Shown: piece after piece, positions 1 through 12,400 of the stretch | Layout of the letters: each line of letters opens with the position of its first letter | Position numbering within the stretch: position 1 is the first letter of the stretch | Origin: Amblyomma americanum | Lineage: Eukaryota; Arthropoda; Arachnida; Ixodida; Ixodidae | Assembly: GCF_052857255.1 (NCBI RefSeq) | Contig: NC_135498.1 | Span: 114,431,634-114,495,633, forward strand | DNA: 64,000 nt | Reading direction: 5' to 3' | Notes under the pieces: model-generated | Databases searched by the model: none | What the model saw: the letters and a program-made list of their open reading frames with translations, nothing else | Told to the model about the DNA's origin: nothing | Program-made: the position numbers and the translations under genes

Positions 1-1508
1 GGGTGTGGCACCTTGGCCAGTGTGCTTTCGTGACAATCTCCTGCAAAGAGAGCTTCATAAGTACTAGGTGTCCAACACTTGGGTAGATAAAAGTATCTTA
101 TACAAATTCCCATTTTAACTGCTGCTATTGAATAAACAAGGGTACTGCGGTAAGTATGCATTTTCGCATGCTGAACGTAGTGTGAAAAGCCAGAAGCTGC
201 CCCCAACCGAATGCAGTAGCCCTTCTCATATAATGTAATTTAAAACTGTGCCTCACCTGTCGCAGGCTTTGAAAGCTGCCGAGCGGTTATCATAGCACAA
301 AAATTAGCGATACTTAGACCTAATCTCCTGCCGCGGTATATATAAAAGTATCAGTTGGCTACGTTTACTACTCACCGATATTCTGTAGTCAAGTTCTCTA
401 TTTTGGAATGCAACTGGTCCTTTGTGTTTATGATGCTTTGTTCGGCCAGTACGTTAGCAATTGCCTCATAAACGGGCCCTTTCCGTCTCTCCCTGCGCAG
501 TTCTGACCGGTGATCTTCCCAGAGACGGATAAGAACCCACGTTTCGCTCTCCGGCTAGTGGGCGGGTGTTCCTGTCGCTGTTCTTTTGTTGCGCACTTCT
601 GTGCGCCGAACTGGGTAGTTGCTTGAGAGGCCTCAATTATCCCTGCTTGCATTGAAATTGTGTGCAAATTTAAAATAACATACGCTTAAGAGCAAATCAC
701 TATAGATATATAACGGAGTTCAACTGCGAATGTGAAAATAGAAAACACTAGCAAAGGAAAACTGCGCCCAAAAAGCAAACGAAGAAAAAACAGCAAAGCG
801 CGATCATGTATACTATGTACTGTAACGCGAAATTAATCATTAAACAGGATAAATTATATTTTTACATCTTAAAAACTAAAAATCCGTCATTTTTTATTTT
901 TTGAGCTCCCTAGCTGGCGCTAACGTCTGGGTTGCCCCTTTAAGCGACTTTAAGGCCGCTGACTGCAGCCTTAGCGGCAGCGGACCTTTGCTGCAAAGGA
1001 CTCGACGGTTTGCAGTGTAGATGTGCGTCACACGCCTTTGGGACAAAGATCCTTAACTTCTAAGGCCTTACAAGTGCCCGCGTGACAGGGGTATAAGTCA
1101 ATCACTTTCACCTCGTTAAGCAGTTGCGAGTAAGCGCCCGTGTTGTATTCTTTCTTTTTTGCAGTGCCTCCTTGCGCGAAAATCATTTCACAATACCAGC
1201 AGCACTTCCGCCGTGATCAAGTTAGCGCCGATCGCTGAGATTCAGCGGTTGTGGGCATAGAGCGGCCATGCCCTGCACTAAAAACCTGAAACCATGAAGT
1301 GCCCCTTCCTGTCACCCGTGTGATATCTTATGTTAAGAGCTCTTCAGTGGCAAATAGTGTGTTACTCATTTATTCTACTTCGTCAGCATATAGGCTTTGC
1401 GAAAGCAATCGCTTTGGACTGCTTAAGTGTTGCAGAAAGATAATCCATTCACCGAAGCGACAAATGCAAGGATGTACTCCGGTACACAATACGCAATACA
1501 GGCACAAG
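1..1508. other. No recognised feature
   Basis: Mixed AT-rich single-copy-looking DNA. The open frames here are short, lack a start context or splice context, and match no family I recognise. Confidence 0.5.
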
Positions 1509-1743
1509 TTTGGTTTGGTTTATGGGAGTTTAACGTCCCAAAGCGACTCAGGCTGTGAGAGACGCCGTAGTGAAGGGCTCCGGAAATTTAGACCACCTGG
1601 GGTTCTTTATTGTGCACTGACATTGCACATCACACGGGCCTCTAGAATTTCGCCTTCACCGAAATTCGACCGCCGCAGCCGGGATCGAACCCGCGTCTTT
1701 CGGGCCAGCAGCCGAGCGCCATAACCACTCAGCCACCGCGGCA
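1509..1743 (-). repeat. Ruka-type tRNA-derived SINE, near full length
   Basis: Read on the minus strand, it begins with a tRNA-like head (gccgcggtggctgagtggtt) carrying A-box and B-box pol III promoter elements; the B box is seen on the plus strand as gggatcgaacccgcg. The body follows, with the conserved blocks 'gatgtcagtgcac' and 'ccaggtggtc', and the element ends in a short CAAACCAAA-type tail (plus strand tttggtttggtttatggg at 1509). The order and wording match the copies at 25638 and 56477. The family is known in Rhipicephalus as Ruka. No clear target duplication is visible, so this copy is probably older. Confidence 0.88.
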
Positions 1744-4700
1744 GCGGATTGGGAAATGTGGGGCTCGTTCTGACATATATATCAATGAAGTAAACAGTCA
1801 CCAAAATCAAGGAGAGCATAGTGAAATGCTTTCTAGTTTATAAATTTGTGGTGTGATCATTTAATGAGTTAAATATATTTATAATTTAAAAAAAACACCA
1901 CATGCCGTCAGCGGGATCCATACCCATGATCTTTGTAGATCGCATAAGGTTCTCTATCACCTATGGTGGCGCTGCTGAACACTCTCTAGGTTAGATTACG
2001 CACAATACCCATGCTCCTGAAAGTAGAATACTGGCAGATGGCGCCTTATCTGAGTTCATAGAGCACCGTGCGTGGCATGCGGAGGTCGTAGAATCAGGTC
2101 CTTCTGGTTGCATATGGTCCTTTTATCTCCTACTGAATATTATTTAACTTTCAGCGACTAAATGATTGCGCTGCTAATTTCCCAATTATCAACACCATAA
2201 ATTCAAAAATAGACAACATTCGCCGAAGATTTATTTGGCTTCGATGACTGGTGGCTTCCTTACAATTAGGCATTGTGTTTCATACATTCGGAGATGAATT
2301 GGTTGCCAACCTTTCGCTTCCGTCATAACTTTTAGACAATTATAGTCTTAAATTTTGAAGCTTTTCTCCTTGCATTTGTTAGTTCATCTCAGTTCTTGCT
2401 TTCGTCTTACTGCTTACAGATTGTGCCATTGCAATATCCCTTTTAGGCTTGACTTTCCTCTTTTACCGCATTTTGGTCGTTTACATCATTCATGGTGTTG
2501 ACTGTAAATGGTATGTCCTGCTTATATACTGCGCACTCCAGGAATAAAATACAAACAGGTGTTACCGATTCGTTTAGGCCTCATCCTTGGCTACTTCAAC
2601 TTTACTGTTTCCAGTATGTGCCATGAGGGTATAAAAAGTAGCACGAAGGAAACACGACAGATGGACGCGACGACGCAGACAGCTCAGCTATCCTAACAGC
2701 TAATTCGAATCTCCGTACTTGATCCTTTACAGGAGATGCCCCAGAGGCGACATTAATGAAAGGAACCGTACACGCTTTGCATGGACGGGAGGAAAATAAA
2801 ACAGGTGGTATAATAAAAAAAAGGAAATATTATTCTACTTTTTGGATGATGCCACTTCAATGGGCAGTGAGAAATAAAGCAAGAAAATCTGCAATTGTAT
2901 TTGCGGAGAGTTAGATAAACGCCCAAATTTTCGAACGAGTTACAATATGTAGTCTGAGATGTAACCGGAATACTGTAGCAAAATAGAAAGTTGAGCTAGT
3001 TCTTAAAGGGGCGATGGAAGGAAACGAGAGCACAGCGGTGCCTAGGTGCTTCCGTGTTCACATTTCTTTTTATCAAGCGTTCACTTCGGTAGTAGCAAAT
3101 ATACGTTAGAGTCGTGTAACATTATAGGAGGACTTCAACGTCTTATCATCACTCATGCAAAATCCCAATGAAAAGAAATTCTAACAGTGGAGCGCGTAGG
3201 TGCTGCGTTGTTCACGTTTCTTTCCATAACGATAGTACGTCACATATTCATTTGTCCTTCGCGCCGCGTTATTGCCACTAGAATAGGTGCACGGAGTTCT
3301 TGGAAATAAATGCCAGCTGCTGACTTGCCTACATTTTGGGACACATATACTGCAAAAGCCATACTGCACGGCCAAGACACAAGATACAAGCAAAATTTTC
3401 TCGTCGCACTTAGAGGCAGCTGCTTGTCATCGCTGGGAAGAATTGTTCCTTTTTAAACAGTATAATATCGTGCACGTACGGCTTTGACGTGCTGGAACTG
3501 ACGTTGAACTTAAGTAATGTGCTCGAAATAAAATATTTCGAGTTTCAGAATCCACTAGTAAAGGTCGAAAAGCGGTTAAGATGTGACAAAATATAGGGTT
3601 AAAAGATCATGACTATAATACCGTTAACCTTCTCAGACTTAGAATCTGATCCCGACAATGAAAGATGTAGATGTGTTTTTCAAAAAAAAAAAAATTTCTG
3701 CCAAATTGAAAAGGTCGAGTCTCGACCGAGGAATCCAACGCTAAGCAGAAATCAAGTTTGCAGTTCATATCGTCGGCAACCAGATAGTAAAATGAAGTGC
3801 AATTCAACTTAGGTCTCAAATAGGACAAAGTGAGGGCAGTGCGTCAGGATGTATGCTGAACATACCACTGCTTGCGATCCCACATGTGTGTAGAGTACAG
3901 TCAACTTTTGTCATAACTGTATTGTATAAAGTGTGTATTGGAACGCCAGATAGCTTAGAAGTTCAACCCGAGGCAGCCGTCGAACCGGAGACATTTTTCA
4001 AGAGATGATGTCCTTGGCCAGGGTAAGACGTCAAGGGCACATTAGCGTCAGAATAATTCCGTTCTGAGCTACTGACTGCTGCGCTATAGACACGTCGTCT
4101 TTCATCTGGTTTTATCTCGGCCGGCACTGAGCGAACGGGCAATGAAAGAGAAGAAGCTTCTATGACAGAGAAAATTGCGGTGGTATTCACTGCCGGAAAA
4201 GCATCCAAACAAATATTTATGCATGATATTTCAGAGGAAGAAAAACATGCTTTTAAGGATATGCGTAAAATAAAGAAACAGATTCTGCACATTTAAAAGG
4301 TTGTGAAAAAATGTTTTAAACCATCTGGAGATGTTGAGAGAGCATTGAAATGTCAGCAACCCATAAAAATTCCTGTAGGCCTCTAGCATTAAAAGAAGGC
4401 CACATCGCTGTCGACATATCCAAGAAATCTGCACGTCATAAGCCCGAACATGCGCTGTCGGACTGCGCCTTCAGGAGAATAATAATATGGTAGAAAAACT
4501 GTTAAGAGTTGAGCCTTTAGACAAAGTTTATAGGAAATTCTGCTTCCTTGGAAAGCTGCAGGATGCAGAAAAGCATTCCCAGCTCAAGCTAATAATTACT
4601 ACCGCCCTCGCAAGCATATACATATTGCATATGGTCAACTTTATTATGATTATAGGAGGGCACTTCGCCGGATTTTGTAACTTGTCAAAGACGATATAAA

Positions 4701-5045
4701 TAGCGAACTTAGAAGAATCTCCTGCTAGGAAAATTGGTGCATGGCTGTTGTTAAGAGTGTGTTGCGCAGACATAAAGGGTTAACGCAGGAAAGACAATGT
4801 GGACGGAAAGTGCGCGATTCCACATTTTCGTCTACCGCATCTTTCCTGTGTTCGTCCCTTCTGTCTGCACAACTGGTTCTCAACAATAAATAACGAGCTA
4901 ATAGCTATCAGAAATTCAAACAACTGAATACCTTTGTCAGGGCTGTAAAGCCGACTGTTGATCATTGTGTTCCGTTTGCTGTCTTATTCGAAATGCTCCA
5001 GCGCCCAATTGTTCTCAGGTCTTCTTTCAGATGTTTCGGTGTTTT
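1744..5045. other. No recognised feature
   Basis: No gene or known repeat is supported. A short stretch near 1905-1950 looks faintly like an inverted tRNA-like B box, and a 12-nt A-run lies near 3677. The small open frames overlap on both strands and look like chance. Confidence 0.45.
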
Positions 5046-5280
5046 TGTAGCGATTGCTACATTACGGTAGCATTTCGAGCCTTCAGCGTGGCGGCGCCGC
5101 CACCCTGTGGCTGCGCCGCAACGCTGTACCGTGGTTGGTCACGTGGTGTGGAGCAGCTGTCGGCGGCGCGGCGCCTTGGCTGATCACCTGGTTCGTCACG
5201 AAGTTGGCCACGCGACCAAGTTACACTCAGTCAGCTGTAGCTATCGCGTCACTCCAGGCTTAACCACAGCGAAGCCACTG
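5046..5280 (+). repeat. CACGTG-rich interspersed repeat, copy A
   Basis: The copy starts tgtagcgattgctacattacgg and ends ctgtagctatcgcgtcactccagg. The middle is GC-rich with 'ggtcacgtggt' and 'gagcagctg(t/c)cgg' modules. The two ends carry a short inverted repeat (gcgattgctaca and tgtagctatcgc, 11 of 12 complementary). The same modules in the same order recur at 14463-14745 (minus), 21935-22085 (partial) and 25296-25628. It encodes no protein I recognise. The ends suggest a small non-autonomous DNA element, but no target duplication was confirmed. Confidence 0.72.
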
Positions 5281-7495
5281 CAATTTTTAAAAATTATTTC
5301 TTTATATGTTGTTAAGACTAAAGATGAAAAAAAAATTGACAACCGTACCTACATGTTCTGAAAAAAATGGATGTTTGCAGTATAGCTGCATGAAGTGCGC
5401 ATATTTTGAATACCTGCATCCGCAGAGGGTTTAAACAGTCGACGGTCTGATGTGTCGTATTCTGTTTTCCGCCGGCTGGGGCATGAAGTTTTGTTAAAAG
5501 TTCTTGGACAATTTTTGGCCCTGAGAATTGGATGCCGTAAGAAAAAAGAATTGCATTTATTAAATAATGAGCATTCACAAAGCAAGTCAAAACACGTGCT
5601 GGAAAAATTTCCTTTCTTGCAATATTTGCAAGAGAATGCAAGGATTTCTCGGAGCAGGGCACCAGGGGACTGGTCGCCCTGAACAATTATCTTATTAAAA
5701 ATTTCTAATGGGCTTCCAACTACTGAACAAGCGAATGTATAGATAATGAACACATTTTATTACAGCGTACGCTTCGGCGACCACGCGCAGACCATTTTGA
5801 TTTAGGAAAAGCTGAAAATACCTATTCCTTGGAAGTTCTGCATGCCATGCTCAAAATACCTTAGTTAGACATTAAGAAATGTAGTGCTTTCGGCTCTAAA
5901 GAAAAAGTATTGTTTCTGGTCAAATTTCGTTATCTATTGCTTACCTATTTTTTCGGGTCGGCGACATTTAAAGCAAAAAGCTGGTCTATTTGCTGTCTAG
6001 AGCGGGACATGGAAAAAGGAACATAGTTTTTGGTGCTTAGTTTTTGTCCTCTGTCGTTGTTTTTACACATTAATTATTACGCTGTCTCACCCGTTGGTAT
6101 CTTCACTTTACATTTCAAGCTATAGGAAATTTACAAGGCATCATAGGCGGGAAAGAAAGCCGGATTATTGTGCCTTTTCTGAAAGCTAAGAAACATCGAG
6201 CTCATTGCACACAACACATAAGGTAAGCTAATAAATATCGGAAATATCGAGCTCATTTCACACAACACATAATGTGGCGGTAAATGCATATTTACGCAAG
6301 AAAGGTTGCTTCAGAGCCGCCTTCTTTTCCGCCGCGTCTGAAGTAGGATAAATATTTTCCCCGCAGTCAACACCACACCGCGCGCTTTCTTCTCCGACTT
6401 GAAATCGGCCTACAATATTGCATGAATGTCTTCTACTGTAAGAAACCCAAACTACCTAGGCATATTCAGCGCGTTGCTAAACAGCTGCATTATAGTAAAT
6501 CCTGGCAGAATGGCTTGATAGTCTGAAACGTTTATTTGCAGAAAGAGGCTTTCTGAAAAAATGGGAAGAAAAAAGGAGTATCTTTAAATTAAGGGCCCTA
6601 GCTTCTTTTCTTAAGTGTCTCATGAGGACGCAAAAAAAAGGAAACTACTCCAAAGAACTCTCAAAAACTTTCTTACAGCTAGTGTATCGCAACGGTGAAT
6701 CATTCTTGGCAGCTAAAATCAAATTTATAAGTACAGTTACGCCGAAACTATTAAAAGGTCTTTCTGTGGCAAAAAAAACAACAACTCAAGGACATGTAAT
6801 TGACTTTTGTGCCGGCAGTGCGCTAGCATTAGAAGGTGCTGTGCCTTTGCGCGAAGTTTCAGGTGAGGTTTGTGAGACTCAGGCTGCTCTTCCCGAGGTT
6901 TACTTGCACCGAAGCTGCAACCGGCCACGGTTGGCAGGCGAAAACTCCGAACAGACAAACCTGGTCTGGTGACGTCATTGCCGGTGTGGTAACGCCTTGT
7001 TCTTCCAGTCAAAAGAATTTCCAAGCTGGGGTGACATCACTAATGGCGTCAATGTATGCCAGCCAATCAGGATTTTTGTGCTTGACACCGAGCGCGACCA
7101 GGTGTTTGCTCCTGTAAGGATTCTACACCATCAAATAAAACCTAAGGATCTGGTCGCTGACATTGTGCAGTGAAGAGTTATCCAGAGAAGTGGACATGCT
7201 TCCAACCATCAACAAGGCGTTGCAGAAAGCCCAGACATACTTTACTTACGAAAAATTTCTGAGCAGCAAGTTATCTATTGCAAATTTGTTTTGATAATTA
7301 ATTTCAAAAATTGTGTCAAGAGAGTAATAAATGATTTGGGAACTGCGCATTAATTCACACAGCTTGACCGAAAACCACGATTTACGTCGGATGTGCACAA
7401 AAAAGTGGCTGGTGGTTAGCACTGATAAGCACGAAATACTACGTGAAAGCACAGTGTTTTGCAATGTGGACATCACCGCCACGTACTTCAAAGCA
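5281..7495. other. No recognised feature
   Basis: AT-rich DNA without recognisable genes. The frame at 6622-6972 (+) is 116 codons long but has no family signature and no codon bias that I can see. A slightly GC-richer patch runs from 6830 to 7110. Confidence 0.4.
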
Positions 7496-7595
7496 TGATT
7501 CAAGTGTGATGAAATCCAGGGTTCGACGGAAACCCGCCTGGTCGGGTACGCTCATGGCGGAAAATCTTTAAGCGCCGACCAATCGTTAAAAAGAT

Positions 7596-7631
7596 GACGT
7601 TTCGGCCCCGGCTTACGGGGGCCTTGTTCAG
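7596..7631 (-). ncRNA. Degenerate hammerhead-ribozyme-like motif of a Penelope-like element
   Basis: On the minus strand the sequence reads CTGAACA, then a perfect 6-bp stem (GGCCCC/GGGGCC, 8-nt loop), then GAAAC and GTC. This matches the layout of the minimal hammerhead motifs known in Penelope-like elements: a CUGANGA core, stem II, GAAA, and the cleavage triplet GUC. The CUGA and GAAA core pieces are kept. The conserved G8 of CUGANGA reads C here, and stem III is essentially absent, so self-cleavage is unlikely. It lies 30 bases downstream (3') of the Penelope-like reading frame, where such motifs normally sit. Assignment is by layout and context, not by test. Confidence 0.6.
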
Positions 7632-7660
7632 GATGAAAGAAAGACAGAGGTGAAGGTAAG

Positions 7661-8605
7661 TTATATAGGTTTCATTGTATGACGCAAGCAGCGGGAGTAT
7701 ATGGGGGGTAGATTGCCTTCGTTGCGATTAAGCGTGTTTGCCGTCGTCGGAATATAAAAAGATTCTAGGTAAAGCCTTGTCGTCTTGCTCTTTTCTTTTC
7801 CGATTATCTTCTTGCCGTCCCAGTCAATGTCATGGCCCTCGGAAATAGCATGATCAGCCAGTGCGTTTGTTGCCACGCGCTTGTTCTTGACATCATTGTG
7901 GTGCTGCTGAAATCTTTTCCGAAAGTCACCTGTTTCGCCGATATAGACATGCTCACAATCAGCGCAGGTAACCCTACACACGATGCCCGGGAACTTCTCC
8001 TTCCTTATCTTGTCTCTCACTGTAACCACCGCGTATCGCAGCTTCTGCGTGGGTACATATGCGACGTCCACTTCGTACGACTGGAATATGCGGGATAAAC
8101 TTTCACTTGCTCCGGGGACGTAGGGTATCGGAATCCTTTTCTTCTTCTCTCGCTGGAGTTGCTGTGGCGGCGGGTGAGCTAGGCGATTCTCGGATTTTCG
8201 TATAAAAGAACTGGGATAGCCCGAAGCCACCATATCGCGGCGAACGGTGTCCAGATCTGTCGCTTTCTCTTCCAGCGTAGAGCAGAGGTTCTCCGCTGAT
8301 GCGACAACGGACTTCTTGTGACAGGTCGGGTGTACGCAACTGAAGTTGAGGTACCTGCCAGTGTGCGTGTTCTTCCAGAATTCACTGAATGATATTCCCG
8401 GGCCGTTGCGTTTCACCAGAACGTCCAAAAAAGGCAGACGGCCATCTCCTTCCTCTTCCGTAGTAAACTGTATGGCCAGTTCCATGCTGTTCAGGTGCAA
8501 AAGGAATGTACTCACAGCCGATTTCTTGATTATGCAGAAACATTGTTTCTGCATAATCTGCTTTGTTTCTGCCCGCGCACACTCCTTAGTCACGAATGCC
8601 ACCAC
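7661..8605 (-). pseudogene. Penelope-like retroelement: RT C-terminus plus GIY-YIG endonuclease, 5' truncated
   Basis: The open frame is about 314 codons. Residues near 56-65 read GRLPFLDVLV, a block typical of the C-terminal part of Penelope-like reverse transcriptases. A basic linker follows, then a GIY-YIG nuclease region from about residue 207, with YIGETG near 221-226 and a likely catalytic glutamate near 281 (LYLES). The frame ends with an NTLNR...G.LPP.Y block also typical of these elements. The catalytic RT palm is missing. The GIY half of the nuclease motif reads GIVC where GIVY is usual, so the nuclease has probably lost its tyrosine. The family-like sequence breaks at a palindrome (8528-8558), so the first 20-25 codons are probably not original. 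A decayed hammerhead-like motif lies just downstream. Confidence 0.87.
8528..8558. repeat. Perfect 14-bp inverted repeat with 3-nt loop
   Basis: GATTATGCAGAAAC, ATT, GTTTCTGCATAATC: arms 8528-8541 and 8545-8558 are exact reverse complements. It sits at the 5' break of the Penelope-like frame and looks like an insertion or template-switch junction. Confidence 0.9.
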
Positions 8606-9133
8606 CCTGATAGCGCGTGCTTATGTGCCTGAAGCGGTTCACACTTCACTTCTAGGTTATTTTTCAGCCACCGCACCAAGGCGTGCCACCGACAAATCTT
8701 TGCATGAACCATGAAAAGGGCCTCTGAAGAACACTGATGGAAGCAGCGCAACTGCGTCAGTGTCAACATAAATCGAGCATCAAAACTGCCGGGCGGGTCC
8801 TTCGGATATTCGCTACTCCCGTGCGCTTTCGCGAATGTTGCGCGCTGGAAAGCAGTTCTCGCCACCGCTCACGTGCTCCGTTTTATTTTTTGGGCAGCTG
8901 GGCAGATATGACGCCGCTGAACTTCGTCAGTGAATGCCGTTTATGCAGGTGTGCAGGGTGGTTCACGGTGGTGCTTAGTATGGCTTACGCGGACCTTTAG
9001 TGAATAATACATGCTTCAGCTAGAACCGATGGTCGCCAAGTGTGAATGCCGCGGCCGTCAAGCGAGCACGTATGTGATTGTTGAACTTAGGCCAAGGAAC
9101 GCACCAACCGCGGCAGAATTGACGCCAGGAAGG
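8606..9133. other. Unassigned flank of the Penelope-like element
   Basis: No Penelope RT palm sequence is recognisable here on either strand. The overlapping frames at 8590-9000 are unrecognised. Confidence 0.4.
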
Positions 9134-9146
9134 GCTGTCCTTTAAA

Positions 9147-9449
9147 AAAATAATATTAAATGGTTTTGGGGGAAAGGAAAAGGCGCAGTATCTGCCTCGT
9201 ATATCGTTGGACACCTGAACCGCGCCGTAAGGGAAGGAATAAAGGAGGGAGTGAAGAAAGGAAGAGAGAGGTGCCGTAGTGGAGGGCTCCGGAATAATTT
9301 CGACCACCTGGGGATCTTTCACTTGCACTGACATCGCACAGCACACGGGCGCCTTAGCGTTTTTCCTCCATAAAATCGCAGCCGCCGCTGTCTCCGGGAA
9401 CTCCGGATCAGTAACCGAGCGCCCTAACCACTGAGCCACCACGGCGGGT
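9147..9449 (-). repeat. Tick SINE, long-tailed family, flanked by target duplication
   Basis: On the minus strand it has a tRNA-like head (ccgtggtggctcagtggttagggcgctcgg), a body with 'gatgtcagtgca' and 'ccaggtggtcgaaatt', a CT-rich stretch, then 'ggcgcggttcaggtgtccaacgatatac' and a short A/T tail. The same architecture occurs at 62098-62413. It shares its head and first body blocks with Ruka but has a different 3' half. Candidate target duplication: gctgtcctttaaa at 9134-9146 and gctgtccttaaa at 9450-9461. The copy is moderately diverged from the 62-kb one (an indel or substitution in the B-box region). Confidence 0.88.
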
Positions 9450-9461
9450 GCTGTCCTTAAA

Positions 9462-12400
9462 CATGTGCACAGATTATGTACACCGCTCAGTTATACTGGC
9501 ATGAGCTCAGCGGAGGGTCAAGGGTGAATAGAAAATTGCGGCATCTGTTCCTGAAGCAGCCGTCGTGTCCGCTTCGGCGATCGTGATTTCTGCGACGCAG
9601 ACTTCTTTCGATCTTTTATCTTCTCCTTCTTTGAACTCCTTAATGTGTATTACTTGTTGCAGTGCTATTGAGTGCCATAGTGAGCGCCTGTCCCGTCTCG
9701 CTTGATATGTGTTGTATATTTTGGTGCTACAACCCTTCCCTGAGAACTCTTTTATATTTGCACGCGGCACTGATAGTAGCAGAGTGTAGCGAGAGTTGTT
9801 TTAGTTGCCGTGCACTAAAGTAATTCACATCGTTCTTATCGCTTCTTTCTTAGTGGCGCTACGAACACCGGCGTGAACGTTGGTCATGCTGGTATTAAAA
9901 AATATTAGTGGAATCTCTGCCGCAAGACAACTTTTAGCCGGAATAAGCCGTGTTAAACCATTAGCGTAGCCGTTGTGAATTTTCTTTGAGAGCTACTGAT
10001 CGAGAGTTATGCCTGATAGCTACCGCGAAATATAAATCGCTCGATGTGATCATGATGAACACTTTTTATGGAGCAAGGGCAGCCTAAGTCAAAAGGCGCC
10101 ATAGCCAAAGTATTTTCCTTTACACAAGGTGCTGCTAACGACCACTTGCGCTTTTAGATAATGAATGGATTGAAGCGGGCGCAACATGAATTGTGGGCAA
10201 AAAAAAGGCACACAATGGCGACATCGACATGTTATCACACATGACGTTCTACGTCCGTTGCTACAGCCGAGGGAATCGCTCGTGACCGTTCTGGAGATCA
10301 ACAGGAATACAGTGGAAAGTAGGAGGCAGGGCAGTGCCGCCCTATAGCTTTGTTTGCAGCGCCCGTTCCGCGACGTGTGCGAGTGTTGGGTTCCGAGCGC
10401 ACCCGTGGCATATGTTGTCCTTCTTCCAGTTTAGAACAGCTTAAATTTGAAGCAAAAAGCGATTACACTACTAATTTTTCAGCGATCAACAGGACAGAAA
10501 AAAATGCTTTCCTTGGTGTTCCGGTGCCGATTGATTTCCTTCGTAGGCGAAATTATTGTGGCTTGCGAGATTGACCAATTTAAGCCGTTTTCTTGGGGTC
10601 TCCGCCACAGAACTTTCTGCGGTGGGTGCCAGTAAAGAAGACGCACAAATGCTGTGAAGTACCTTATTGGGTGGCAGCGAAGACACTTGTCTCCCTGCGC
10701 TCTGCCACGTGCAGATATTTAGATGCCAGCCTCACCCAGAAGCAATAAGCAGCTCTAGAGAAAGGGAGTTTGCGCGTCATTTGCTATACCTCCGAGCGAT
10801 GAAAGGAAGCTTTGCGGTAAAAATGGGGGAACACTGCTCGTATTATTCGTCGCTCGTACGGAATGAAACCATTTGCCTCAAGTGAAGTGTAGGATGCCAT
10901 GTTTCCAAATGAAAGAGCGACAATGACGCATTTGCAGAAGTTAGTCGTCTGACGAACTCTCAAAACTTGAGAAAGAAACGTCGTCGTATATTCTTTCCTC
11001 GACATTAAAGTTGTGTATGCTTAGAGAAATATTACTCTTATAGCGGCTGCATCAGCGATTGCCCATTGGCTGCGAAGACAAACAGGGCGCTCAAATGTGC
11101 ATCCCACCTGAAAGTGATGGGATTGCGAATAACCTTCAAAAGGTCACGTCGGCTGAGTAAACGGCCAAAACACTTTCGTTTATAGTAGAATTTGACGTAC
11201 CTTTAGCATCTAAGTTGAAAAAGTTCCACTAAGGCATTTGCCTTGTAGAGGACCTCAAATAACCCTCTTTGCTGTGTAATTTTGCGCAAAACAATTCAGT
11301 GTGACTTTTTGAGTTTCCAGGCAAGTACACAGTCCACAACAACTAGAAACACATGCCGTAGCGCTATGGTGAGGAATATGGCAGCAAATACAACTTTTGG
11401 AAAATAAGTGACTGTTCCGGTCGAAAAATTTAAACGCTGGGATGTCGGGTCGTTCTTTAGGTGAAGCGCATGGGAAAAACGCGGATCTCCGTTACTTCAC
11501 CAACATTATTGATTAGTCCTCTGAAAAAAGGTTGCCCCCTCCTCAGTCACACAGGTAGATTGTTACATGCTGCTGTAGTGCGTTCTAGACATTGCGCAAG
11601 CTCTGTATTTTACGCATTTCATCGCGCTATGAAATCATAAGGGAGGACTCCAGTTACGGCAGTATGTCATTTTGTACTAGACGATATACCGTTGGCACGG
11701 TCAATTGTCTGTAACTAGCGAATTACCAGAAATCGTTTAGGAAACGTCAAAGCGGAAAACGACCAAAGCCGTAACTCTGCGCTGGAGTAATTTTTTTCAG
11801 AAGTCAGCTATAGTCTCTATAAATGAGTTTGCAATACAAAAGAAGACCACCCTCCAGACAAGCTTCGCTCGATGTCATATATAAACTCTCATAAAGCAGC
11901 AGAAGGCCGCAAAATATTCGTGCCGCGAGAAGGTGTAGCCCGAGTCCTCCAATTTCTCAAAAAGCAGGATCGCCTGCAAAGGTTACTGTTACACTGATTG
12001 GAAAAAGCAATAGCCCGGGCGCTTAAAATGATGAGATTGGAAGTGACGCTCCCCACTAAGTACCTTTTATGAGTCCTAGCAACCTTCTCAATAAAGAGAA
12101 GAGGAGGCCACCGGATTATATGAGCATAAATAAATACGGTGATGACCCCAAGGAGTTTTTAGTCTCATTTGAAACAAAATAAAGTGTACGTAAGTGATAA
12201 CCTCGTTATTATACAAAAATTACTCCGAATTGGTTCACAAAATAGGCTTCAAAACCTCGATGTTTCCCCGCTGACTTGCTGCGAATGACAATAAACTGAA
12301 TGCTGAACATAGCCCGGCTAGTGGTCTGATAACACCCGAGGGAGGAATGGAATAAATAGGAATTTGTGCTCACTGGGCTTCAATTGAAGAGAAGTTGGGC

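Noticed and set aside
1905..1950. Possible inverted tRNA-like B box
   Set aside because: Only one box-like word; no A box or SINE body around it.
6622..6972. 116-codon plus-strand frame
   Set aside because: No motif recognised; composition is like the flanking DNA; chance frames of this size are expected in 64 kb.
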